This document shows, piece after piece, positions 1-10,334 of a stretch of 64,000 nt of DNA. Source of the stretch: Ailanthus altissimus (taxonomy: Eukaryota; Streptophyta; Magnoliopsida; Sapindales; Simaroubaceae); assembly GCA_946807835.1 (NCBI GenBank), contig OX327696.1:7390501-7454500 (forward strand). Reading direction: 5' to 3'. The position numbers and the translations under genes are program-made. How positions within the stretch are numbered: the stretch's first letter is position 1; each line of letters starts with the position of its first letter. The notes beneath the pieces are model-generated. The model was not told where the DNA came from. It searched no databases and saw only the letters and a program-made list of their open reading frames with translations.

Positions 1-2
1 GA

Positions 3-401
3 ACACTCCATTCCCGTGCCAAAGAATTCATCAGACACTACGCCATCTTAGCAGTCCAAGAACACGGCCTCACAGTTCTTGGTGGCCCTTTGTTCAACTT
101 AGAATACCCTTTCTTTCACCTGCACTCTTTTTTTCCATTTTCCCAATGGTCCAAACCTGTCCTTTACTTGTTATGGTACCTGTTGGATCTGTATACAATC
201 GCCATGGAATTCCCATTACTTATAACCCTCCAAAAATTAGAAAAATGTGATGAAGATCATCCAGCCCTGATTTTTCTCCAATGGTTTTACCCAAAGACAT
301 GGTGGATAACTAAATTTCAATACATGATTGCAAACAACACAAATGTTGCAGTCCCAGACAACATCTTTGGTCAGTCTTACTTCTCCAACGGAAGGGTATG
401 A
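3..401 (+). CDS. Open reading frame 1, partial, retroelement/pararetrovirus-like (unassigned)
   Basis: The frame is open from the left edge of the window to a TGA at 399-401, so its start lies outside and at least 132 codons are visible. The protein is rich in aromatic residues (Trp, Tyr, Phe) and shows no signal peptide or catalytic motif I recognise. Its stop overlaps the start of the next frame in an ATGA arrangement at 398-401. Composition and order (three short frames, then a noncoding stretch) recall plant retroelement or endogenous pararetrovirus sequence, but I see no reverse transcriptase, protease or movement-protein signature, so the family is inference only. It could also be the 3' part of one longer ancestral frame broken by a frameshift at 398. 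Confidence 0.4.
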   Translation, partial: TLHSRAKEFIRHYAILAVQEHGLTVLGGPLFNLEYPFFHLHSFFPFSQWSKPVLYLLWYLLDLYTIAMEFPLLITLQKLEKCDEDHPALIFLQWFYPKTWWITKFQYMIANNTNVAVPDNIFGQSYFSNGRV

Positions 402-658
402 TTATTTCAGATCACGAGATTCATTATTACCCCACTGTTAAGGATTACTTCACATTTACCCTTTCACTAAAGGGATCAATTAAGCTCTGGCCTAAAGAAG
501 TAATCCAGCAAAAGAGAGAACTTGAAAGAATTCTTGCTCAAGAAAACCAGATAATTCCTCCATCCGTTTGGATCTCCCCACAAGATGCTGCACCTTGGGA
601 ACAGGTTGAAGATGACTTTGCAGAAGAACTGAATTTTGCCAATATACTCAAATTTTAA
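398..658 (+). CDS. Open reading frame 2, 86 aa, retroelement/pararetrovirus-like (unassigned)
   Basis: The ATG at 398 overlaps the TGA of the preceding frame by four bases (ATGA), in the -1 frame relative to it. The product is 86 residues with a charged, probably helical middle (residues about 32-48, rich in Glu, Lys, Arg and Gln) and an acidic C-terminal part with several Trp residues. I recognise no catalytic motif. The overlap is what termination-reinitiation would use, but a frameshift that split one longer protein gives the same picture. The following 72 bp to the next ATG at 731 is noncoding. Confidence 0.4.
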   Translation: MIISDHEIHYYPTVKDYFTFTLSLKGSIKLWPKEVIQQKRELERILAQENQIIPPSVWISPQDAAPWEQVEDDFAEELNFANILKF

Positions 659-730
659 CAAAGACAAAAATATCATCTTTCACATCATAGAAATACAAAT
701 TACTCTACCCACCATCACCATATCCCAAAC

Positions 731-1090
731 ATGACTTATTATGCCAGATATAGACAAGAAATCGATAACCTTCACCAATGGCCTCAGCCACCTGTCCCGA
801 CAGAACCTACTCAATCTCAGCCAGTTGTCCCGACAGAACCTGACCAACACCAACCCAATCTTGACTTATCCCTCTTTCAAGACTCCCAACCTTATCCAAC
901 CGACACCCAAATCCAAGAGGAAGCCAGCACATCCCTCATCCAGACCAGCTCACCTGGAGAAGATCAAGATATGGTAGACCCACATTCCACTCAGCCAGAG
1001 CCCTCATTCAATGCATGGGAACAACAACTCCATAAGTTCCTCTCTCACGGATACGACACAGACGAAAGCGACCAAGGAGACTCATTTTGA
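731..1090 (+). CDS. Open reading frame 3, 119 aa, Pro/Gln/Thr-rich acidic protein (unassigned)
   Basis: The frame starts at an ATG and ends in TGA, encoding 119 residues. The N-terminal 12 residues are Tyr/Arg-rich. Residues about 18-50 are Pro/Gln/Thr-rich and contain a repeated V-P-T-E-P motif. The C-terminus is acidic (Asp/Glu/Ser). The protein looks disordered and has no recognisable domain. It continues the row of short plus-strand frames 1-658 and is followed by about 590 bp without a gene. An overlapping frame at 741-977 is a shadow. Confidence 0.35.
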   Translation: MTYYARYRQEIDNLHQWPQPPVPTEPTQSQPVVPTEPDQHQPNLDLSLFQDSQPYPTDTQIQEEASTSLIQTSSPGEDQDMVDPHSTQPEPSFNAWEQQLHKFLSHGYDTDESDQGDSF

Positions 1091-1682
1091 CCTACATTGC
1101 TGTTTCTATTTTCACAGAAACTAAATCCGTGTTGCTCTATCACATCAAAGAGAGACTGACTACTGCTTTATCTTTATGTCAAGTGTGCTTTATTTTTCTT
1201 TATGTCTGCTTTTAATCTATCGGCCAAAAATCAATGTTAAGACCACAAAAATTCTTATAATTAATAAAGTTAATTTGGCCTCATGTCCAAAGTCTAGTTG
1301 GTAGCTTTTAAAAGTCTTCAAGTCATATATGCATTGTCGGCCATTAGTGCCAAAACGGCAAAGTCCCTAAATCCATAAAATAGGCATTTATTGACTTTTC
1401 TTAATCATCTTACCTAACTCATCACGCTTCCGACACAATTTTATTACACTTACATATCAACAAATATTTATTCAAAATTTTGCGGCCTATTGTCCCTTAT
1501 AGAATAATAAAGTAAAACTCATTCTTTTCTTTTTACCTCACAAGAATTGAGAAAAACGTATATACTTGAACATACTTACACATATGCTCCACAGCTATTA
1601 TCAATTTGTTTCTCTATAAATACATTGTTTTTGCATCCTTATACAAACTCAAAAATATTCAAAGATTAGGGTGAGCGTAACA
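1091..1682 (+). promoter_or_regulatory. Intergenic region and LOG promoter with TATA box at 1614-1622
   Basis: This AT-rich stretch contains no gene. It carries an AATAAA-type signal near 1263 and a good TATA box (CTATAAATA, 1614-1622) about 60 bp upstream of the LOG start codon, with a further run of A-rich leader. The TATA position predicts a transcript start near 1645-1655 and a short leader. No transposon terminus was recognised inside it. Confidence 0.5.
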
Positions 1683-2336
1683 ATGGAGGAAACCTCAGCT
1701 CGTCGATTTACAAAAATTTGTGTCTTTTGTGGATCCAACCCTGGAAATACTGAAGAGTTTACAAAAGTTGCAGAAAATCTTGGTAAGGTATTAGCTGAGC
1801 GAAATATACATTTAGTATATGGAGGAGGTAACCGAGGGTTAATGGGGTCTGTGGCAAAAGCTGCACACAATAAAGGTAGTCGAGTTTTGGGTATCATTCC
1901 AAAACCTCTAGCTATTGAAAATGTTGTAGGAAAAATAATTGGGGATGAGTTACAAGTCTCATCTATGCACGAGCGAATGGCTCAAATGCTTAGGCATGCG
2001 GATGCTTTCATAGCTCTACCAGGAGGTTTCGGGACCTTGGAGGAAATTTTTCAAATTGTCTCATGGGCACAATTACAAATCCACCAAAAACCCATTGGTT
2101 TGTTAAATGTTAATGGTTTTTACGACGGGTTGATATCTTTTCTTGACTATGCAGCGGGAACACAATTCATCCCACTTCTAGCACGACGGATTCTTATTTC
2201 AGCTCCAACTGTTGATCAACTGATTGATCAATTACAGTCTTTTATTCCTCTGTCTAATCCAACATTGCATCAGTTAGATTGGTCTACTCATGACAGTCAG
2301 AAGAAGCGCAAAATAGACTTAAATCTCACTCCGTAG
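1683..2336 (+). CDS. LOG: LOG-type cytokinin riboside 5'-monophosphate phosphoribohydrolase, intronless, intact
   Basis: The predicted enzyme releases free cytokinin base from cytokinin nucleoside monophosphates plus ribose 5-phosphate, the one-step activation route of plants, in cytosol and nucleus. The 217-residue protein has the family layout: N-terminal C-V-F-C-G-S-N (13-19) of the Rossmann-like fold, G-G-G-N-R-G-L-M-G (47-55), M-H-E-R (95-98) and L-P-G-G-F-G-T-L-E-E (112-121). Arg98 and Glu121 occupy the catalytic positions known for the family. The ATG at 1683 is preferred over the in-frame GTG at 1671 because plant translation uses ATG and the TATA box fits. The C-terminus ends in a basic K-K-R-K-I-D-L-N-L-T-P tail. 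Plant LOG genes normally have several introns; this frame has none, so it is probably a retrocopy, apparently still intact and with its own TATA box. Confidence 0.9.
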   Translation: MEETSARRFTKICVFCGSNPGNTEEFTKVAENLGKVLAERNIHLVYGGGNRGLMGSVAKAAHNKGSRVLGIIPKPLAIENVVGKIIGDELQVSSMHERMAQMLRHADAFIALPGGFGTLEEIFQIVSWAQLQIHQKPIGLLNVNGFYDGLISFLDYAAGTQFIPLLARRILISAPTVDQLIDQLQSFIPLSNPTLHQLDWSTHDSQKKRKIDLNLTP

Positions 2337-2382
2337 CCTCTACTGTATTTTTGTTGCTGCTATTGTTGTTGTTTTCCTTTTC

Positions 2383-2388
2383 AATAAA
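2383..2388 (+). terminator. Polyadenylation signal of the LOG gene
   Basis: AATAAA lies 47 bp after the LOG stop codon, in a T-rich 3' region, which is a normal plant near-upstream element. No long genomic poly(A) tract follows, so this site gives no extra proof of recent retroposition. Confidence 0.5.
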
Positions 2389-2399
2389 AGTTGTTTCAA

Positions 2400-2765
2400 T
2401 TGATGTCTTCAATACTCTACTTCTCTATATTTTGTCATTGAGAAAATTATCTCAATTTGCTCTATCACATGCAAATTATCATTATAAGATATTCAACATC
2501 ACTCTTACTAAGCATATTAGTCATAACTTAAAAAAAAATCTAAATAGTAACATTAAGATCCACAAGGTACCATTATCCATAACAACAACAATCTTAGCAG
2601 CTCTTGGATAATGTGTCATCTTCACAAAATCATACAAAATTTAAGGAATATGTCAAACTTTTACACAACAAAGCTACAAATACGATCCTAAGGATTTGGC
2701 ATCTGCTCGGTTCCCTTGACTCGACACTTAAAAGTCTACAGAATCATATCTTAGCTCTGATACCA
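2400..2765 (-). mobile_element. Leader and primer-binding site (2754-2765) of a Tekay/Del-like Gypsy element
   Basis: Read on the minus strand, 2765-2754 is TGGTATCAGAGC, complementary to the 3' end of initiator tRNA-Met, the usual plant LTR-retrotransposon primer site. It lies 8 bp beyond the LTR edge at 2774. The following minus-strand leader (about 2753 down to 2400) resembles leaders of Tekay/Del chromoviruses as I remember them. No gag frame follows; the internal region is cut off before the LOG gene. Two short plus-strand frames here (2351-2611, 2604-2849) are shadows. Confidence 0.6.
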
Positions 2766-2773
2766 ATAAAAGC

Positions 2774-5500
2774 TGTCACGCCCCAGACCCAAAAGATCCG
2801 ACACACGACATCACTTACATTCATTCACTGCATGTGCACTCATAAATAATATTACACAAAATTTTCAACTTTCATTTCAATTTCTTTCAGAATTATAGCA
2901 ATTGAATTATGACTGGGACAATTATTAAACCGGAGATACGCAGAGTTTTCTCAGAGATTAACACTCTACTACGTCACCAGTAGCAACTTTGTTACCGGGA
3001 GCCCAGAATATATCCATTGCAAATTCTTACTTAAAATCATCCAATAACCACACTTTATAAAACTTAAACCAAATCCAATCCACACACAATGAAATAATAC
3101 ATAAGTATTTATTCAATAGGGACAAACCAAATATCCTATCTCACGTGTCCCCAAATGAAACACACAACAACCTAGCAACTTAGGGAACCCAAGGAACAGC
3201 AGAAGCCTTGCCAAATCCGCTAAGCACACATGTACCTTATTTACCTGAAATCACCATAAACTATAATGAGTATAAAACTCAGTAAGCATACTAATTTTTC
3301 ATATATCAAATACAAATACATATATGTACACAATGCATATGTATGATATGCTGTGATCAATCAAAATCATAATCTTATCAAATCACATATCATGTAAGCG
3401 CTTACACATTCTTTCAAAACACATAATAGGAATACCATCACTCAACCACTACTTAGTAGGACTTACATATCACATATCACATAATGAGCCAAATGCCACT
3501 CGTAGGTGACATACCGTATGAGAGGAATAGTACAAGTGAGGTCTTTAAATCACACATATATAACGCTTATGCCCGAAGGTAAAAGCCAAACCCTCACCCT
3601 GATCATCGGTGAGTCCTCTCACGTGTACCAATACGCCACCACACGAATGTGATGACTCACACTTCCTTTAGGTACCAATAGGATCCTCCCTACATACGGA
3701 ACACATAACATATACCAATCCCGAAGGAAAGGCCACACATAAAGGCTCCACAAATCACATAAAATGCCTACTAAGTTAACAATGAGTTCAAGTACCTTCA
3801 AATCACAAAATATTTCTCATGGACATATTACACTTCAAAAGCTTTCTTTGTTAAACGCATCTTATTTTGGAAAGCTCACTTTCAAAAACACATGTATGTC
3901 CATGCTCAATGTCAATGCTCACATTCATAAACATATATTCACATTTCATATCAAAATATACTTTGACATATCATAAACATATTCTTAACCCCATTTACAA
4001 AATCATACAAAACAATTATTATGTTTATTGTGATTCCAGTAGTAAGTCTAGTATACTTACCTCTTAGCACTTACAGCTACAAGGCTTAAATCTCCTTAAC
4101 CTATCAATGGAGATCAATCCTTTCATAAGCCTCACAATTCACATAAAATACTTTAAATAGCTTACAAAATTATACACAATGCATTTATCATATCAAATTG
4201 GTCTAAATATTTGGTTTCTCAAAACCTGTCATTCTGACCACTTACACTTAACAAAAATTTCTAATACATCAAATGATGTCCAATTACTCCAAAATCAGAA
4301 TATACCATTCTTGACTCATATATCCTTCTTATATATGAATATTATATCAAATTTCCTACATAATCCATTCCATACACACCATCGAATCCAAACTACAAAC
4401 CTGACAGGATCAAGATACTTACTGAATAGTATTCAATCTCCTAATTTTATAAAATCATATACTAACTCAAAAATTATAAAACTACCACATAATTACTCTT
4501 AACACATATCTCAGTCCATGATAAATATTTCTCTTCCAAATCACTGCCAAAAATATTTTAAAACTATTTTATTTCATAGCTTTAAAAACCTGTTAATCAA
4601 ATACTGCAATGAGCTGATACACTTTAGAAATTCATAACACTTCAACCACATTGATCTAAATTCTCAATTCCGAGTATATCATATTAGACATATAAAATTA
4701 TCATATTCCACAAATTCGTAATTTTTAAAGATCATTCAGTAGGACAAACATTGTTCGTCACTGTATTATACTGTTCACATAGGAAATTTCCAGAATTTCA
4801 GGGTCATTTTGGTAAATTCACTATAAATTCAATTTCCAGAATTTTCAATTGATTCAAAGTCTCAGATGATCCTTAACATGTCTAATTGCATATACTCAAA
4901 ATTCAAAACCAGAATCGAATCACAACAATTTATAAAATTCCTAGATCAAGAGGTTATCCAGCAGAAATTCCATAATTCATCATGATTTATCAAACTATCT
5001 TATAGATCATCATCAATTCTCATATGATCTTACGAAATACACAACAAATCCTCAATTATACATATTTTCAGAAATCAAAACTTAAAGGAATTAACTTAAT
5101 TAATACCAATAAATTGAGAAATACGTATGATATACCTCTTAAAATCCAAAATTCCAATTTCTTCTTCTTTTTCTTCTCCTTCTTCTCTTTCTTCTCTTTC
5201 TCTCCCCTCTTTTCTCTCTTCTCTCTCTCTAAAAGAGGTAGCTCGACCAAAATGAGAGAATTAGGGTTTTAAAAGTGTATTTTTATACTAAGTGGCTAAT
5301 TTTTGGTATTTATAAATTTGCCCCCAAAACTTTCAAAGTATAACAATTTGGTCCCTAAAATAATTTCAAAGTCTTGCAAATAAACCCAATACTAATAGTA
5401 TATCCTTAACCTATAAAAACACTACTAATAACAATATATAAATCAAGGATCACCCACATACAAATAAAATACGTATATTTATATATATAAATATACATAT
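2774..5500 (-). repeat. Long LTR of the Tekay-like element, outer boundary uncertain
   Basis: The inner edge is clear: plus-strand TGTCACGCCCC at 2774, which is the ...GTGACA end on the minus strand next to the primer site. A minus-strand promoter is visible at about 5265-5295 (TATAAAAATA-like) followed by an AACCCTAATT leader and a CT/GA-rich tract at 5160-5235. Several plus-strand frames (2604-4502) and the Lys/Glu-rich frame antisense to the CT tract are shadows. A length near 2.7 kb would suit Tekay LTRs. I could not find a convincing outer terminus, so the end near 5500 is an estimate. Confidence 0.5.
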
Positions 5501-6239
5501 TCTTACCGGTTATGGATACTGGTTACTACAAAGATTGAATGGTCTAGTATTGAAAACGTCCTAAGAGTGTCCTTATATAGGCAATGAATGGAAATATGTT
5601 TAGTTTGACTTCTATCTTCAATAATTTAGGCCAACCACTCATTCACCTAATTGCAGTATCTTTTTTATAATAGAAATAACCGATGTAGGTTTTTTATACA
5701 AAATGAAAGTTGTATAATTTTGTCTCTTCTTTCCATAGCCACTAGGGTCATGTAATTTGGATAAGTATCCAATGAGATATAAGCAAAATGCCAAAGTTAT
5801 GTCACATTTCAACCACAACCCTTTTACCAATTTCTAATGCAATTTTATCCGTGATAATGGCTGATTTGAAATTTACCATCAACATGAGAGTTATTGATAA
5901 TTGAGTCAGTATTTCACAACTTTATGAATCATACCAATTGGATTTGTATTTTGTAAAATACGATCTAAATACCTGAGGTGGGTCAAGCTAAACGAAAGTT
6001 GTAATCCAATTCTGTTGTATCCCAATTTTAGCCCAGAAAATATTGGATTTGACTTTTTAACTGTTTTTCAAGTTTGTGTAAGATTGAGTCATGTTACTCC
6101 AAGTTTAAAAATTTCTTCATTTTGATTTCTACAATGACAGTTACGTCCATTTTACCTAAACTTGTTCAAAAAATATTTATTAATCACAATTTAAGGATAA
6201 CACTTTATTTAAAGTCTAAAAATATAAAATTGTTAAAAT
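5500..6239. other. Unassigned AT-rich sequence without a gene
   Basis: No coding frame, terminus or RNA gene is supported. Short phrases around 5690-5730 and 5990-6010 (Met-Lys-Val-like 'atgaaagttgta' strings) resemble those common in plant LTRs, so this is probably decayed retrotransposon sequence, possibly the outer part of the LTR to its left. Confidence 0.3.
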
Positions 6240-6874
6240 TAGTGACATTAAATGATGACTGAATCTCTTAATAAAAATATATTTTAATGTGTCATCAGCA
6301 GAGATTAATTATTAGATTCCATCTTACAAATATATTTTCCTACGACCCATGAAATTATATCTCCAAGCTATCGAGGTTTTGAACGTTTATATGAATCTTA
6401 CTTCGTGATAACTCAAAAGATACAATGCATGAATATAAATTCATTACATACTCAAAATTAAGATCAATGAAGCTTATTGAAGCTTTTATGAATTAAGATC
6501 TACGATATTTAGTTAACTAAATTAAAATTCACAGTAGTCTCGTGCAATGTAACATATACACTAGTTTTTCTACTTAAAGTCTCTATTTCGATGATCAAGA
6601 TAAATCATCCACTATGAGAAGTAGAAAAACTACAACCTTATATAATGAAATGTCCTTTTCATTAATGGTTGTGAATAGAATTTTATTTCTAAAGAACTTA
6701 TGATATAAACCCTCTGTGTTAGCATTATATGCCTAATACATAGAGCACATACTTTATAAATATAAGCTTATCAATGTATGCTCAATTATATGTATGAATA
6801 AAATTTTATTAATCAAATAAAATATTATTTCACATGCTTTAAAGGTATAAATAACATTATATGTCTAACAACAT
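6240..6874 (-). repeat. LTR-like repeat, inverted relative to 26184-26890
   Basis: Reverse-complemented, this stretch aligns by eye with 26184-26890 along its length. It shares the TGTTA... start (6874 here, 26184 there), a run about the mature 'attaataaaatt' region, a 'cataagtt' block and a 'gaatctaataa' block. The sharp TGTTA edge suggests the 5' end of an LTR. The similarity is moderate and there are many indels, so the copies are old. Confidence 0.55.
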
Positions 6875-7039
6875 TTATATAGACTTCCATGACCAAATTT
6901 GTTTTGTTAAGGACAAAAGGATGAACACTATACTATAGAAGGGTATAGTTGTCAAAGGCCCGTATAAACTGTTGCTATGTGATCTTTACTCTCAAATAAT
7001 CAGTCTTTGTCACTTGTTTCTATACTTTCTTTTTTTTTC

Positions 7040-7765
7040 TTTTAAGGCATTATGTGATATAAACAAGAATAAGAATTTTGCTTAATTCATGTAACAAAAT
7101 TTGTAAAAATCAAGTCTTAAGTCATTGTTTTCCATCTTAAAAGATTTGTAATGTAAATCTATGGCATTTAAGGCTTGGGCATTCAAATGTTCATGCCTTA
7201 AAGTGTGTACTATAAGGATTTAATTTGATCTTGAGATTAATAAAACTGATAGACCTAATTTTTGTTCAGCTTGTAAAAAAAGATAGTTACATATAATGCA
7301 TTTTCCATCTCACTCCATCTCAACTCATGAGTGTCTGTCTCTAATCTACAAAGATCTTTAGGGTCCATCATCTACACCATCTAAAGTGGATTATCATTAT
7401 CATATTAGCTTTATTGATGACTAGATATTGCTTGTTATTGCCACTTAAAGCTAAATCAAATGCATTTAAAGACTTTGTCTCTTTTAAGCTTCAATTAGAA
7501 AAGCAATTCAACAAATTAATAAAGGCCTTACAATTTGACTAGGGTGGAGAGTTTAGACCTTTTTCAAGGTTTTTAACTGAAGATGGAATTTTACTTAGAC
7601 TCACTTGTCCATACACTCATCATTAAAATGGTGTTGTGGAGTGAAAGCATAAACACATTATTGGATTGGGACTTGCTCTCTTAGCACAAGCCAGATTACC
7701 TTGAAAATTTTGGTGGGATGCATTTCATACTGCATCGTACTTAATAAGTAGGCTTTCAACACTTA
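7040..7765 (+). pseudogene. Copia gag-pre-integrase and integrase remnant
   Basis: A decayed plus-strand reading can be followed across frames. A gag-pre-integrase motif of the W-H-x-R-L-G-H-x-N type sits near 7160-7190. Integrase-core pieces follow: a short I-D-D segment near 7410, an N-G-V-V-E segment near 7628, and an F-W-W-D-A-F-H-T-A-S-Y-L-I-S-R-L-like end at 7708-7755. Many stops and frameshifts remove any function. It is a fragment of a Ty1/Copia pol gene. I found no LTR that can be assigned to it. Confidence 0.65.
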
Positions 7766-8602
7766 TTAGTATTTTTTTTTTTAAGAAACCAATTGTACAC
7801 ATCTTCTTATTTCTTAATTATTCTTAAATTAATTGAAAATAACTAAAAAGGTATCGATTATGTGTCAATTATTAAAAAATATTTTTTCAATAAAAGTCAA
7901 AAATTATTTTCCATATGTAGCCATCAATTATCATTTAAAAATATTTTTTTAATATAACATATTTTTTCTTTAGGAAATATTGTAATAAGTGAAACCCATT
8001 TAAGAGCACGGAAGAATTTGGAATTATCTATAATAATTACTTTTAATTTAAATTTTATGAAAATTAATTTCTTATGAGACAAATATAATTCTCAATTTTT
8101 TATGTTTACTATTGTTTTTTTGGTGAATTCTCATAAATTATAATTTAAATTTAGAATTCTTCATGACAATTTATTTTATTATTTAATATTAAATAATAAA
8201 AATTCACTTGTGGGATTGAAAACAACTTTACTTTTAGTATGTATTATGTTTTAGTATTTTTATTTATTTTAGATTAATTTTTAAAATTTATAAAATAATT
8301 TATTTTTATAATAAATTTTTGAACCTTAATCTTTAAGTATTTTTTGTACATACTTAATTGAATTTTTTGTTTATTAAAATATTTTATACTTATTATTATT
8401 TATGATTTTTTTAGTATCAAAATTTATTTAATTTATAATTAACAATTTATCTAATTTGTTTATAGGGTATATACATTAGTTTTCATAAAATGTTAACTAA
8501 ACTTAAGTTTAGTCAAGTCATTAAGATAGATTATTTTATCTATGAAGTCAATAGTTCAAATTCTTTTAAATTCTTTCATTTTCTTTTGCTTTCAATTAAT
8601 TA
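7766..8602. other. Very AT-rich spacer, no gene seen
   Basis: Composition is strongly A/T with homopolymer runs and no supported frame, terminus or repeat unit. It separates the Copia remnant from the tandem repeat array at 8603. Confidence 0.4.
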
Positions 8603-8825
8603 GGCGATAAACTGTCAAGTTTTATCATCAAAGATAAAATTGTCAAAATTGTCAAGCCGTGTAATATCAATGATAAAATTATTAAATCATGAAAAAATTA
8701 AAAGACAATAGAATATTTCTTTTGTTCTCAATTTATTAGCAGCAAAACTATCCAATCATGTATTATCAAAGATAAAATTATCAAAATTGTTAAGCTATGT
8801 ATTATCAAGAAAAAATTTGTCAAAT
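8603..8825. repeat. Left half of a tandem repeat array split by the Athila-like insertion
   Basis: The stretch repeats a block with the core 'gataaaattgtcaaaattgt' plus 'atgtattatcaa', in sub-units of roughly 40 bp that combine into a larger unit of about 150 bp. The same units resume at 19474 on the far side of the 10.6-kb element. Unit copies differ by substitutions and small indels. Confidence 0.7.
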
Positions 8826-10334
8826 TGACACGTTCAGAATATAAGAATGTATTTTCAAGTACAAGATTGTCGAAGTAATAAATAGTCCGTTGAAAATAGG
8901 GTCGATCTACAAAGAAGTGGAATTAAAATTAAAACTATAAATTATAAATTATAAATTATAAATTATAAATTATAAATTATAAATTATAAATTATAAATTA
9001 TAAATTATAAATTATAAATTATAAATTATAAATATTTTAAAGACAATTAAAGCGGTATAAGATATTTGCAAATAATAATTCAATTAACCAATTAAAATAA
9101 AATTTAAGGTTATGGGGATCTACTCTTAACATATAAAATACGAATATATTCAACTCTTTTTATAATTCAATTGGAATCCTCATACAAAAGAGATTCCAAT
9201 CGAAAGATATAATACTTAAAGTTCATTACCATTTATATATTAAATTATTTTTATTTCTTTCAATTATTATACACCAAAACCTATAAATGGGTTCAAGTAT
9301 TTATTATGCTAATCTTTATAATTATTTACAATAAATCAAGACTCTCACTTTACACAAAATAGTATCTACTCTAAATCTTGTAAATGGTTTCAAGAATTTA
9401 TTGTGCCAACTATAAAAATTGTCTATAATAATTAAGATACATCACTTTACAAGAAAGAATATTAATATTGCAAACAAAATAAATACATCATATATAAATT
9501 TGCATAACATAAGAATGAAATATTAAATTCATGAATAAGAGTTAAGTATATCTTATTACCTTATCAAGAGTTTCACTCTTTCATCTTAGCAAAAAAATAA
9601 ATTACTTAGACATAATAAAATTAAAGAAAAAGCAAAGAGATGGAAGAAGAGATAACATGACTATAAAATAATAAACAAGAGAAATAATAATACAAAAAAA
9701 AAGTGTTTTGAATTAAAATCTAGCTCTCTAATTACATGCTTTGGGCATAAACAGTCCACCTATTTATAAAAAAATGTGGATCAATCAAGATAAATGAAAA
9801 GGGAACCACTTGAATTATAAAAAGTCAAGAAGGGTAGCAACTACTTTGTATTGGTTATCATTAATGCACTCATTTGATTGTCCAATTTAGAATTAATGTT
9901 GTCCAAATTAGCTTTCACTCAAACATTAAAGTGGTAGATAAGTCTCTCATCTTTCCTAATTGAGTTGTCTCATACGTATTGGATTTGTATATCTATAGTT
10001 AAGGGCCAAATACTAATGATTGTTCAGACTGGGCTTCTACTACAGATCAATTCTGTTATAGGCTATTTTCACCCTCTAAACGCTCAAATTTCAAATGACT
10101 TGTGAATACAATATATTAACCCGTTGAGTTAGCTCTTCACAGGATTAAGAATCACTCTAATTGAATTCCTAGGTAGAAATTTATACCTATTTTACCAAAC
10201 ATACCATAAAACAGTTAAAAGCTAATTGGGTACAATATTATAAACATACTTAAGTTAAGGTGCTAAAGACACTAGTAATACAAAATAATAATGTAAAATT
10301 CCTATTAAATGTGTAATTTCAAGTATTCATAACA
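8826..10334 (-). repeat. 3' LTR of the Athila-like element
   Basis: It aligns with 18430-19473 along most of its length: a start in TGACACG, the same block 'ggaattaaaattaaaa', the same 'aattcaattaaccaatt' block, the same 'ctctctaatt' and 'gcataaacag' blocks, and similar ends. It is about 465 bp longer than the other LTR, because of the heptamer array at 8934-9034 and about 380 bp around 9290-9690 that the other copy lacks. Confidence 0.85.
8934..9034. repeat. Heptamer microsatellite (ATTATAA)n, about 14 copies
   Basis: A nearly perfect run of the 7-bp unit ATTATAA occupies about 100 bp inside the 3' LTR. The matching place in the 5' LTR (about 18538-18552) has only one or two units, so the array grew after insertion of the element. 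Confidence 0.9.

Noticed and set aside
741..977. Alternative 78-codon frame overlapping the 731-1090 frame
   Set aside because: It lies wholly inside the longer frame, has a later start and a low-complexity translation. It is treated as a shadow.
1671..1682. Upstream GTG as start of the LOG protein
   Set aside because: Plant translation starts at ATG; the ATG at 1683 has a good context and gives the family-typical residue numbering (Arg98, Glu121).
5068..5250. Lys/Glu-rich minus-strand frame
   Set aside because: It is the translation of the CT/GA-rich tract inside the Tekay-like LTR.
8934..9034. Regular short repeat considered as a CRISPR-like array
   Set aside because: The unit is 7 bp without spacers, in plant LTR DNA. 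It is a microsatellite.
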